Below the pieces are notes generated by a model. The model saw nothing but the letters and a program-made list of their open reading frames with translations. It did not search any database and was not told where the DNA came from. The translations under genes and the position numbers were made by a program. From positions 62,001 to 126,000 of the forward strand of contig DATMLM010000069.1 of the NCBI GenBank assembly GCA_035570055.1: a DNA stretch of 64,000 bases. The letters are read 5' to 3'. Below, piece by piece: positions 1 through 7,341 of this stretch (the stretch's first letter is position 1; each line of letters begins with the position of its first letter). This stretch comes from DASRDS01 sp035570055 (GTDB taxonomy: Bacteria; Gemmatimonadota; Gemmatimonadetes; Gemmatimonadales; Gemmatimonadaceae).

Positions 1-1
1 T

Positions 2-934
2 CCGCATTCGTGGTATCGGAACATCTATATGACCATCGGCACGCAGCGGCAGTACAATGCCGACGGCGATCTCACGGCGAACCAATATGACGCGTTCGCC
101 GCCATCGACCTGCCGAACTTCTGGCACGTCCAGGGCTTCGTGATCCACCGGCCGACGACGCTCAGCGACCAGATCGCGCGTGGCGGGCCCGTGTTCGAGC
201 AGCGAGGCATCAACGACATCGACATCTTCGCCAACACGGACAATCGAAAAGCCATCGTGGTGACCGCGACTGTCGAGCACTCCACGGGGGTCAACGCGCC
301 GGAGCGCGAGTGGACTCCGCAGTTGACGCTGCTCCTCAAGCCCGCGTCGAACATCACATTGAGCTTTGGGCCGACGCTCGACGTCTTCTGGACCAACAAC
401 CAGTACGACACGACGATCGCCGTCACCGGGAAGGACGCGTTGTCGCCGCGGGTGTATTACGGCAGACGGTACATCTTCGCGTCGCTCCATCAGTCGACGC
501 TCTCGATGGACACGCGCGTCAATGTGACCTTCACGCCGTCGCTCTCTCTGCAAGTGTACGCGCAGCCCCTGCTCGGCACCGGGCATTACTACGACTTCAG
601 CGAATTCTCGCATCGACGACAGGTGGCGCTGACCGTCGATCCGTCGACGTTGATGGCGAACGGAAACGTGGCGGTCGACCCCGTTGCCGGCGCGACGGCG
701 TACCAGATCTATAATCCCGACTTCAATACGCGATTACTGCGTGGGAATGCCGTGCTCCGGTGGGAGTATCGGCGCGGATCGACGATCTATCTCGTCTGGC
801 AGCAGACCCGGTCGAATACGAACCTGTATACGCCGACCGGCGACTTCGCGCTCGGGCACGGCGAGAATGCCCTCTTCCGGTCGATCCCGGACGACATTTT
901 CATCGTCAAGTTCAGTTACTGGCTCGGCCGATAG
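2..934 (+). CDS. DUF5916-type outer-membrane protein, C-terminal part (5' end outside window)
   Basis: The frame is open from the first bases of the window, so the N-terminus and any signal peptide or carbohydrate-binding domain lie upstream. The visible 310 residues are rich in alternating polar/aromatic strands, for example HSWYRNIY near the start and WEYRRGSTIYLVWQQTRS near the end, and finish with an aromatic segment (FSYWLGR), as expected of an outer-membrane beta-barrel terminus. The strand pattern matches what I recall of the DUF5916 family, often annotated as hydrolase or carbohydrate-binding family 9 proteins in Gemmatimonadota and Bacteroidota. The biochemical role of that family is not known to me. 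The next gene starts 12 bases after the stop. Confidence 0.75.
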   Translation, partial: PHSWYRNIYMTIGTQRQYNADGDLTANQYDAFAAIDLPNFWHVQGFVIHRPTTLSDQIARGGPVFEQRGINDIDIFANTDNRKAIVVTATVEHSTGVNAPEREWTPQLTLLLKPASNITLSFGPTLDVFWTNNQYDTTIAVTGKDALSPRVYYGRRYIFASLHQSTLSMDTRVNVTFTPSLSLQVYAQPLLGTGHYYDFSEFSHRRQVALTVDPSTLMANGNVAVDPVAGATAYQIYNPDFNTRLLRGNAVLRWEYRRGSTIYLVWQQTRSNTNLYTPTGDFALGHGENALFRSIPDDIFIVKFSYWLGR

Positions 935-946
935 TATTTTGGCCGG

Positions 947-1801
947 GTGCCTCTACCGATCCCGGCGCCGCGGGCAGAAGGTTTCACCGCGACTACACCC
1001 GTACCGCTCTATTGGGCCTCCTGGGGCGGCGGGTCGCGCTTGCTTGTTTTGCACGGCGGTCCGGGGGCTGACCAGCGGTATCTGCAGCCCCAGTTGCTGC
1101 ATTTGGCCGAGCGCCGTGAAACGACGTTTTACGACCAGCGTGGCGGAGGCCGCTCACCGGCGCCGGGCGCGATAACCTGGCTCACTCAGGTCGAGGATCT
1201 GGCGGCGGTTGTCGCCGAATTCCAGTTGGAGTCGCCATCCATCGTCGGCTTCTCGTGGGGCGCGCTCTTGGCGCTCCTGGCGGCGGGAACAGGCGCGGTT
1301 CGGCCGCGGCGTCTCGTCCTGATTGACCCGGCGCCGATCACGCGACAGTATCGTGCGGAGTTCGAGGCCAACATGGCGGCTCGGCAGCAGGCGGTCGCGG
1401 GTGAGCGGACCGCGTTGCAACAGTCGGGACTCGCGGCACGGGACCCCGATGCCTACCGCCAGCGGGCGTTCGAACTGAGCGTAGCCGGGTATTTCGCGAA
1501 TCCGGAGCGGGCCCACGATCTGACACCATTTCGCGTGATGGGACGAGTCCAGCAATCGGTCTGGGAGAGCCTGGCGGACTACGACATCCGGCCGCAGCTC
1601 TCGAACATCCACTGCCCGGCGCTGGTCGTGCACGGGCGTCAAGACCCGGTGCCGATTGCCTCATCGGAGGACGTCACCTGGGAACTTGGCGCGGAGCTCG
1701 TCGCGATTGACGATTGCGGGCACGTACCGTACGTCGAGCAGCCCGCGGCACTGTTCACCGCTGTCGATCGCTTCCTCGATGCCACGGAGGCTGACCCGTG
1801 A
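947..1801 (+). CDS. Alpha/beta hydrolase of the proline iminopeptidase (S33) type
   Basis: A 284-residue single-domain hydrolase. The S33 signature is clear: HGGPG at 36-40 (oxyanion hole), DQRGGGRS at 63-70, the nucleophile elbow GFSWG with Ser103, a probable acid Asp233 in HGRQD, and His259 in DCGH. Proline iminopeptidases release N-terminal proline, but this fold also covers other amide and ester hydrolases, so the substrate is not established. There is no signal peptide, so it is likely cytoplasmic. The start is GTG; the stop overlaps the next GTG start by four bases, so the two genes are probably translationally coupled. Confidence 0.85.
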   Translation: MPLPIPAPRAEGFTATTPVPLYWASWGGGSRLLVLHGGPGADQRYLQPQLLHLAERRETTFYDQRGGGRSPAPGAITWLTQVEDLAAVVAEFQLESPSIVGFSWGALLALLAAGTGAVRPRRLVLIDPAPITRQYRAEFEANMAARQQAVAGERTALQQSGLAARDPDAYRQRAFELSVAGYFANPERAHDLTPFRVMGRVQQSVWESLADYDIRPQLSNIHCPALVVHGRQDPVPIASSEDVTWELGAELVAIDDCGHVPYVEQPAALFTAVDRFLDATEADP

Positions 1802-2253
1802 CGATCTCGCACTTCGAGCAGCCGCCACACGTCTCGGCGATCACCGTCGACGGCCGGGAGATCGATGTCACGTTGCGCGTGGCGCACGACGGCATCGAAT
1901 ACGTCGGGCGCCTGTGGTTCACCGAGACCTCGTGGGATGACGCGGGGATTCCCGATCGCGCGGCGTTCTGCGGGCGGACGCCCGACGATTCCCTCGAGCT
2001 CGCGCAGAAGCTGACGCCGGACGATCTCGTGCACCGCTACCATCGCGCGGTCGCCGAGAAGCGCCGATTTCATGCGCTGCGCAAGGTCACGGATGAGATG
2101 TTGGCGAAGATCCGCTACATGAATCAGCTGTCGATTTCCATGCGGGCCGGCCTGCTGGACATGGAGGGCGCGGCGCAGGAGATCGAGGGGGCCGAGCGGC
2201 AGTTGCACGAGCTCGTGGACCGGTTGCGGGACGCCGCGGGCGTCGAGGATTGA
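1798..2253 (+). CDS. Conserved-looking small protein of unknown function
   Basis: A 151-residue acidic protein I do not recognise. The N-terminal 60 residues look like a small beta-rich domain (ITVDGREIDVTLRVAHDG, then EYVGRLWFTE). Residues about 70-148 are strongly helical and heptad-like, ending in a charged helix (ERQLHELVDRLRDAAG) that could form a coiled coil. There is no signal peptide or transmembrane segment. It overlaps the hydrolase by GTGA at its start and shares TGATG with nth at its end, so it sits inside a translationally coupled cluster. Codon use matches its neighbours. Confidence 0.75.
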   Translation: MTISHFEQPPHVSAITVDGREIDVTLRVAHDGIEYVGRLWFTETSWDDAGIPDRAAFCGRTPDDSLELAQKLTPDDLVHRYHRAVAEKRRFHALRKVTDEMLAKIRYMNQLSISMRAGLLDMEGAAQEIEGAERQLHELVDRLRDAAGVED

Positions 2254-2936
2254 TGCCGGCGAAGCGCGCGAAAGTGGCCCGCGTGAAGGTGTTCCGCGGC
2301 AAGTCGCTCGAGATGCACGTCCGCGAGGTCGTCCGTCGACTCAAGAAGGCGTATCCCGACGCGCATACGGAGCTCGATTTCGCGACGCCGTGGCAGCTGC
2401 TCGTCGCGACGATCCTGAGTGCGCAAAGTACGGATCGTACCGTGAATCTCGTGACCCCGGCGTTGTTTGCGCGGTATGCGACGCCGGCCGCTCTCGCCGT
2501 GGCGAACCCGGAGGAGGTCGAGACGATCATCAAGTCGACCGGGTTCTTTCGCAACAAGACCAAGTCGATCATCGGCGCGGCGAAGGGCGTCACCGACAGC
2601 TATGGCGGCACGGTGCCGAGCTCGATGGACGAGCTGGTGGGCTTGCCCGGCGTCGGCCGGAAAACGGCGAACGTCGTCCTCGGGAACGCCTTCGACAAGA
2701 ACGAGGGCATCGTCGTCGACACCCACGTGACCCGGCTTTCCAAGCGGCTCGGGTTGAGCGCGAATACCGACGCGGTCAAGATCGAGCAGGATCTCATGCC
2801 CGTCGTGCCGCGGCGCGATTGGACGATCTTTTCGCATCTCCTCATCTTCCATGGGCGTCGGGTGTGCTTTGCCCGCAAGCCCAACTGTGCGGGGTGCGTT
2901 CTGGCCGACATTTGCCCGTCGGCGTTCCGGGTATAG
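2253..2936 (+). CDS. nth: Endonuclease III (DNA glycosylase/AP lyase)
   Basis: Base-excision repair enzyme that removes oxidised pyrimidines and cleaves the abasic strand. In the 227-residue protein the helix-hairpin-helix LPGVGRKTA lies at 131-139 with the Schiff-base Lys137, followed by the catalytic Asp156 in VVDTHVTR. The C-terminal cysteines C205, C212, C215 and C221 have the C-x6-C-x2-C-x5-C spacing of the [4Fe-4S] loop. Length is normal for the family, with a short basic N-terminal tail. ATG at 2253 was chosen; a TTG directly before it is also in frame. The start overlaps the previous stop. Confidence 0.97.
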   Translation: MPAKRAKVARVKVFRGKSLEMHVREVVRRLKKAYPDAHTELDFATPWQLLVATILSAQSTDRTVNLVTPALFARYATPAALAVANPEEVETIIKSTGFFRNKTKSIIGAAKGVTDSYGGTVPSSMDELVGLPGVGRKTANVVLGNAFDKNEGIVVDTHVTRLSKRLGLSANTDAVKIEQDLMPVVPRRDWTIFSHLLIFHGRRVCFARKPNCAGCVLADICPSAFRV

Positions 2937-2946
2937 GTTTCGGCCC

Positions 2947-3408
2947 ATGACGAAACACGCAACCATCGAAACCAACCGCGGGACCATCGTGGCCGAGCTG
3001 TACGATGCGGACGCGCCGGGGACCGTGGCGAACTTCGAGAAGCTGGCGAATCAAGGATTTTACGACGGCGTGAAGTTTCATCGCGTCGTGCCCAATTTTG
3101 TCGTGCAGGGCGGCGATCCGCAGTCGCGCGATCTGCCGGTCGGCGATCCGCGCATTGGCTCGGGCGGGCCCGGATATACCATTAAGTGCGAGACCAAGGA
3201 CAATCCGCGCACGCATGAAGTCGGCGCACTGTCCATGGCGCATGCCGGGAAGGACACCGGTGGCTCACAGTTCTTCCTGGTGCTCGACGATAGCAGCACG
3301 CGGCATCTCAACGGCAAGCACACTGTGTTCGGCAAGATCACGCAAGGACTCGACGTCATGCGGCAGATCAAGCAGAACGATCACATGACCAAGGTACGGG
3401 TGGCATGA
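2947..3408 (+). CDS. Cyclophilin-type peptidyl-prolyl cis-trans isomerase
   Basis: A compact 153-residue cyclophilin catalysing proline cis-trans isomerisation during protein folding. Family motifs are present: TVANFEKLANQGFYDG, FHRVVPNFVVQGGDP with the catalytic Arg, and GGSQFFLVLDD. It has no signal peptide, so it should act in the cytoplasm. The ATG at 2947 starts ten bases after nth; an earlier in-frame start would run back into nth and add non-family sequence. The stop overlaps the ATG of the next small gene (ATGA). Confidence 0.96.
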   Translation: MTKHATIETNRGTIVAELYDADAPGTVANFEKLANQGFYDGVKFHRVVPNFVVQGGDPQSRDLPVGDPRIGSGGPGYTIKCETKDNPRTHEVGALSMAHAGKDTGGSQFFLVLDDSSTRHLNGKHTVFGKITQGLDVMRQIKQNDHMTKVRVA

Positions 3409-3572
3409 GCGAACACCACGACGCCGCGCCTAGCGGTGGGCCGGACACGCGGCCGGCATACACGGGCCTCATCCTCGGCGCGATCGTTCTGTTCGCGCTG
3501 CTTTACTCCATCGTCGTCGTGACGAATAAGCACTACGAGGCGACAGAGACCCCGCCGGCCGCGACCTCCTGA
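3405..3572 (+). CDS. Small single-pass membrane protein
   Basis: A 55-residue ORF that overlaps the cyclophilin stop by ATGA. It has a polar N-terminal tail of about 20 residues, one hydrophobic segment (LILGAIVLFALLYSIVVV, about 22-39) and a short polar C-terminus (TNKHYEATETPPAATS). The organisation fits a single-span membrane protein with a short exported or cytoplasmic tail. I do not recognise a family. Its four-base overlap, GC-rich codon use and clear transmembrane helix make it more likely real than a chance ORF. It is the last gene before the AT-rich junction. Confidence 0.7.
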   Translation: MSEHHDAAPSGGPDTRPAYTGLILGAIVLFALLYSIVVVTNKHYEATETPPAATS

Positions 3573-3604
3573 TCGAGCAGTAGCGCCTCAGCACTCCCTA
3601 TGCC

Positions 3605-3633
3605 TTGCCTTATCCGCTCAGGGTAATTATAAT
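3605..3633 (+). promoter_or_regulatory. Predicted sigma-70 promoter of the nucleotidyltransferase/winged-helix pair
   Basis: A TTGCCT -35 element (3605-3610) and a perfect TATAAT -10 element (3628-3633) are separated by 17 bases. The sequence around it, to about 3672, is strikingly AT-rich for this genome and contains runs of TAAT/TTAT. It lies just upstream of the 3715 gene. Transcription would start near 3640. The AT-rich stretch immediately downstream is imperfectly palindromic (around 3649-3659) and could hold an autoregulatory operator, which is inference. Confidence 0.6.
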
Positions 3634-3714
3634 ATGCCTTAGTAAGTAATATTATATTATCTAATAGACAATACTAAATGGCCTGTCGAAGACGCACTCC
3701 AGAGTGTTGGGGAG

Positions 3715-4269
3715 TTGCTCGAAGAAGCAGGCGAAAGATTCGCGATCGTCATCATTGGCGGCGCTGCACTCCAGTTGCTCGGCGTCATCAGTCGCAATAC
3801 ACGAGATGTCGACGTGATCGCCTTCGCAGAACCGCCCACGACCCGTGCTCGACTAGCCCGACCGGCGGCTCACCTACCCGCGCCGCTGCAGCGCGCAATT
3901 CTCGCAGTGGCCAAAGACCGAAACCTGCCCGAGAACTGGCTCAACGCAGGGCCGGCCGGCCAGTGGAACTTGCCTTCGCCGCTGCCACCAGGATTCGAGA
4001 GTCGAGTTGCGTGGCGATCTTTTGCTGCGCTGGATGTGGGCATCCCTGACCGACTCGATTTCATCGGCTTTAAGCTCGAAGCCGCGGCGGACCAACTGAA
4101 CACGGAGGAACCTACCAGCAACCGGCACTTCAATGACCTACAGGCACTCGCGCCCACGCCGGATGAGTTCGAAGTTGCAGCACGGTGGGTGAAAGCAAAC
4201 AACGACGATGGATTTCATCGGAAGGTCGACCATGTCGTCTCGCTCATCACCGAAAAACGCGGTCGTTAG
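3715..4269 (+). CDS. Nucleotidyltransferase-like protein (AbiEii/DUF6036-like), probable toxin-type partner
   Basis: A 184-residue protein from the TTG at 3715. The core IIGGAALQLLG followed by TRDVDVIAF is the GG-x9-12-DxD pattern of the polymerase-beta nucleotidyltransferase superfamily, as in AbiEii/DUF6036 proteins. A second acidic segment, RLDFIGFKLEAA, follows, then a helical C-terminus. Such proteins often form toxin-antitoxin-like pairs, where the toxin adds nucleotides to tRNA. The frame is open from 3646, and residues encoded at 3682-3714 (PVEDALQSVGE) look like part of the family's first helix, but no ATG, GTG or TTG precedes 3715. The N-terminus is therefore uncertain. It overlaps the next gene by 38 bases. 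Confidence 0.7.
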   Translation: MLEEAGERFAIVIIGGAALQLLGVISRNTRDVDVIAFAEPPTTRARLARPAAHLPAPLQRAILAVAKDRNLPENWLNAGPAGQWNLPSPLPPGFESRVAWRSFAALDVGIPDRLDFIGFKLEAAADQLNTEEPTSNRHFNDLQALAPTPDEFEVAARWVKANNDDGFHRKVDHVVSLITEKRGR

Positions 4270-5179
4270 ACTTCGAGACGAGCTTACGGGGGCGATTCTC
4301 GACGCCATATGGGCGCAGTGGCGCGCAATCGGCGGCTCGGCTAGCAACGCCAAGACCGCGTCGGCCATCGTCGATCCCGAAGCACTGATCCTCGCATCAT
4401 TAGTTAGCGAACAGTACGAACCACGGGTGAGGGACATCCTCTATGCGTGGGTCGAGCGAAACGCGCCCCTGCTTAGCGTAGGGCGGTTGCGCAAAATAGC
4501 CCCCCCTGATCCGTCAGTTGCTGATCGGTTGCGTACGTTTGCCGCGACCGCGGCGAAACTCGCCAAACAACCCCGCTGGACAACTCTGACAGCCGATCAC
4601 GCTGAACCAGATGCTCGGCTCGAGCATTTCTTGGCCGCTCGCGCCATGAAGCCGGCGCTTGAAGCACCGCCGGCGCTCATGTTGCGCATGCGGGCGGCGC
4701 TCGGCGTCGGCGCCAAGGCCGACTCGCTGACTTATCTGCTCGGCCAGGCGGATCGCCCGCACCCTGATCCGACAACGGTGCGCGCCATCGCCAAGGCGCT
4801 AGGCTACACACTGGTGGCGACCAGAAGCGCCCTGGAGGACCTCGCGGCAGCAAAGTTCGTGATCGCAAGCAGCGAGCGGCCGGTGTCGTTCGCTGCACCG
4901 CAACGAGGATGGCACGACCTCCTGGGCATCGCACGATTGCCTGCGTGGAGGCCATGGCTGGCGGTATACGGCTTCGCCCACCAGTTCCTTTCATGGGCGA
5001 AGGGAGTCGGCGAGCGCAACGTATCGGACGCTGTCCTAAGGATTCACCAGCAAGAGATGCTCGAAATGAATCCAGCGGTGCGGGATCTTACATCGTTCTA
5101 CGCGGTGTCTCACACTGGCTCTTATGCGGGGCCCGTGGAAACCTTGACAAGTTGGCTGAGAACACCTGGCACTTTATAG
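4232..5179 (+). CDS. Winged-helix-like partner of the nucleotidyltransferase (candidate antitoxin/regulator)
   Basis: A 315-residue protein from ATG 4232 that overlaps the nucleotidyltransferase gene by 38 bases, a typical arrangement for a two-gene module. The N-terminal two thirds are helical. Around residues 150-220 there is an ArsR/MarR-like winged-helix segment (LMLRMRAALGVGAKADSLTYLL, read in two parts, then TVRAIAKALGYTLVATRSALEDLAAAKFV in part). Similar HTH proteins accompany AbiEii-like nucleotidyltransferases and repress the operon. The C-terminal 30 residues look atypical and may be altered by a frameshift. Function is inferred from context only. Confidence 0.65.
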   Translation: MSSRSSPKNAVVRLRDELTGAILDAIWAQWRAIGGSASNAKTASAIVDPEALILASLVSEQYEPRVRDILYAWVERNAPLLSVGRLRKIAPPDPSVADRLRTFAATAAKLAKQPRWTTLTADHAEPDARLEHFLAARAMKPALEAPPALMLRMRAALGVGAKADSLTYLLGQADRPHPDPTTVRAIAKALGYTLVATRSALEDLAAAKFVIASSERPVSFAAPQRGWHDLLGIARLPAWRPWLAVYGFAHQFLSWAKGVGERNVSDAVLRIHQQEMLEMNPAVRDLTSFYAVSHTGSYAGPVETLTSWLRTPGTL

Positions 5180-5248
5180 CTGGCGGCATCGCTGTCACCG
5201 CGATCTCGCGAGAGACGGACCGATAGACCCGAACAGTTCAAATAGTCG

Positions 5249-5274
5249 GGCTGACGAGCGATAGCTCGGCAGCC
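5249..5274 (+). terminator. Strong stem-loop after the winged-helix gene
   Basis: GGCTG (5249-5253) pairs with CAGCC (5270-5274) and CGAGC (5255-5259) with GCTCG (5264-5268), leaving one A/G mismatch and a GATA loop. A competing hairpin uses CCCGA (5228-5232) and TCGGG (5246-5250). No T-run follows, so it is not a classical intrinsic terminator; it may still act in 3'-end formation or be part of the TetR leader. The rest of 5180-5312 shows nothing else I can name. Confidence 0.4.
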
Positions 5275-5312
5275 CTACCAGGGGCGGGCGACGAGGGAAC
5301 TTCTCCTCCTCT

Positions 5313-5346
5313 GACCGTACTAACTGACCCGTCGGTCACTACGGTC
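5313..5346. promoter_or_regulatory. Nested palindrome, candidate TetR operator
   Basis: Outer arms GACCGTA (5313-5319) and TACGGTC (5340-5346) enclose inner arms TGACC (5325-5329) and GGTCA (5334-5338). It sits 14 bases before the TTG start of the tetR gene. Nested or paired palindromes of this size are typical binding sites for TetR dimers that control their own operon. It probably overlaps the operon promoter, though I see no clear -10/-35 pair. Confidence 0.6.
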
Positions 5347-5360
5347 TCTAGGCCCCCACA

Positions 5361-5996
5361 TTGACACTCCAAGAACCCAAGTGGCGGCGGCTCCCTGAGG
5401 AGCGCCCCCACCAGATCATAGATGCGGCTATCGAGGTCTTCGGCGAGCGCGGGCTGGCGGGCGCGCGGCTGGAGGACATCGCGAAGCGCGCTGGTGTCTC
5501 CAAAGGCACCATCTATCTGTATTTCCCTAATAAAGAGGCGCTGTTCAAAGAGATGGTGCGCCTGACGCTCATTACGCGCATTGAGCACGAGGAGCGCACG
5601 CTCGAGCAGCACACCGGGACCGCGATCGAGCAGCTCGAGTCGTACATGGCCGAGCACTGGGAATTCGTGCGCCAGCCCGTCGTGCGCACGATCGCGCGGC
5701 TGGTGATTGGGGAGCTGCAGCGGTTTCCCGAGCTCGCGCAGTTCTACATGGACGAGGTGGTCCGACGGAAATACGGACTGGTCACGCGACTCATTGGTCG
5801 CTGCGTCGAAGCCGGCGAGTTTCGCCAGGTCGACCCGGCGGTCGCGGCACGACTCCTGTTCGCGCTGTTCCACGCCCACGGTGTGTGGTGCGGCATGCGG
5901 GACTACGTGCCGGAGATCGCGAAGTACTCCGACGAGCGCGTCACCGCGGAAATCCGCGACTTCTTTTTCCACGCTCTTCGCCCATGCGACGACTAG
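5361..5996 (+). CDS. TetR/AcrR-family transcriptional repressor
   Basis: A 211-residue regulator. The N-terminal helix-turn-helix is clear at about 19-66 (IIDAAIEVFGERGLAG, then LEDIAKRAGVSKGTIYLYF), and the rest forms the ligand-binding helical domain. TTG at 5361 is used as start; no ATG fits. The stop overlaps the start of the tolC-like gene, so the repressor probably controls the adjacent efflux genes and itself through the palindrome just upstream. The inducer is unknown. Family membership is secure; target assignment is inference from layout. Confidence 0.93.
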   Translation: MTLQEPKWRRLPEERPHQIIDAAIEVFGERGLAGARLEDIAKRAGVSKGTIYLYFPNKEALFKEMVRLTLITRIEHEERTLEQHTGTAIEQLESYMAEHWEFVRQPVVRTIARLVIGELQRFPELAQFYMDEVVRRKYGLVTRLIGRCVEAGEFRQVDPAVAARLLFALFHAHGVWCGMRDYVPEIAKYSDERVTAEIRDFFFHALRPCDD

Positions 5997-7324
5997 CTCT
6001 CTTTGCGATCCTGGTGGTTGGACCGGCGGTGCGGGCGCAGGATACGACCGCCATTCCGCCGCTGACCTTGGGCGCCGCGGCCCGTCTCGCGGCGCGACAC
6101 AACGCCGGGCCGTTGGCGGCCGACCAGCGCACGCAGCAGGCGCGCGCCCGCATCGGGGAGTCGCGCGCCGCGCTGCTCCCGTACATCGCGGGCCGCGGCA
6201 CGCCGCAGAGCGAGCGGACGTACAATACGGCCCCGCTCTTCGGGTTCAACTTCGCGCTCAACGGCAAGAATCTCTTCCCGCCCACGGGCGAGATCGTCGG
6301 GCCGGCCCACGATATCACGTACGAAGCGGTCGCGGCTGATACACTATTCAGCTTTGGCGCCATCGCGCGTATCCGGGCGACACAGGCGAGCGAGAAAGCC
6401 GCCGAGGCGGACGCGTCGGATCAGGCCGACTCCGCCGCGAACGTCGCTGCCGATACGTATCTGCGCACGCAGGCCGCCGAGGCCATTGTCGGCGCGCGAT
6501 TCGCCGACTCGGTGCTGGCCGCTGATCTGCTCGGCATTGCGCAGGACCAGTTGCGCGCCGGTGTCGGGATCGCGCTCGACGTCACGCGGGCGCAATCGCA
6601 GCTGGCCACGGTGCGCGCGCAGCTCATTCAAGCGCGGAACGATTTTGATCGGGCGCAGCTCGATCTCCTGCGCGCATTGGGGCTGTCACTCTCGGCGCGT
6701 CTCATGTTGAGCGACTCCCTCGGTACCCTGCCGCTCCTCGATACGTTGCCGCCCGAAACGGCAGCCGTCGAGCAAGCCATTCAGCGGCGGCGGGATTTGA
6801 GGACCACGGACTTGAGACTCCAGGCCGCCGAGCGCGAGATATCGGCTATTCGTGCGGAGCGCTTGCCGAGCTTCAGCGCGGCCGGCGCGTATGCCGCGGA
6901 CGGCACGCGCTATGAGAACCTCCTGCGGACGTACACGTGGGCGCTCCAGATCTCGATGCCGATCTTCGACGGACTCGGGCGCGAGTCGCGCCTCGAGGAG
7001 CAGCACGCGGCCGTGCGCGAGATCGAGGTGCGGCGGCGCGACCTCCGGCAGAAGATCGCGATCCAGGTGCGCCAGGCATATCTCGATCTGGCGTCAGCCC
7101 GACAGCAAGTCGACGCGGCGAGAGAGCGGCTGCGGTTGGCGCAGCAGGAAGTCGATCAGGCGCGGGAGCGGTTCCGGGCTGGCGTGGCGGGTAACGCCGA
7201 CGTCATCACGGCATCGCTCGATCTCGATAGTGCGCGCACGGCCGAGATCAATGCGTTGCAAGAGTACCAAAGTGCGCGCGTGGCGCTCGCTAACGCGAGC
7301 GGCGCGGTTCAAGACCTTCCTTAA
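5984..7324 (+). CDS. TolC-family outer-membrane efflux protein
   Basis: A 446-residue outer-membrane channel component. A signal peptide (RRLALFAILVVGPAVRAQ) is followed by two repeats of the outer-membrane efflux protein domain, rich in Ala/Arg/Gln coiled-coil helices (for example RAGVGIALDVTRAQSQLA and the matching ERFRAGVAGNADVITASLD). The paired repeats and length match TolC/OprM relatives. ATG 5984 was chosen because it directly precedes the signal peptide; it overlaps the end of tetR. It would form the exit duct for substrates handed over by the HlyD-type adaptor encoded next. Confidence 0.94.
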   Translation: MRRLALFAILVVGPAVRAQDTTAIPPLTLGAAARLAARHNAGPLAADQRTQQARARIGESRAALLPYIAGRGTPQSERTYNTAPLFGFNFALNGKNLFPPTGEIVGPAHDITYEAVAADTLFSFGAIARIRATQASEKAAEADASDQADSAANVAADTYLRTQAAEAIVGARFADSVLAADLLGIAQDQLRAGVGIALDVTRAQSQLATVRAQLIQARNDFDRAQLDLLRALGLSLSARLMLSDSLGTLPLLDTLPPETAAVEQAIQRRRDLRTTDLRLQAAEREISAIRAERLPSFSAAGAYAADGTRYENLLRTYTWALQISMPIFDGLGRESRLEEQHAAVREIEVRRRDLRQKIAIQVRQAYLDLASARQQVDAARERLRLAQQEVDQARERFRAGVAGNADVITASLDLDSARTAEINALQEYQSARVALANASGAVQDLP

Positions 7325-7341
7325 CTGGAACAATCAGGATT

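Noticed and set aside
3678..4049. ORF starting at ATG 3678 upstream of the nucleotidyltransferase
   Set aside because: Its translation is Arg/Ser-rich without motifs, and it is out of frame with the GG..DVD core.
5221..5275. tRNA remnant suggested by GTTCAAAT near 5236
   Set aside because: Only the T-loop-like octamer is present; no acceptor, D or anticodon arm can be folded.
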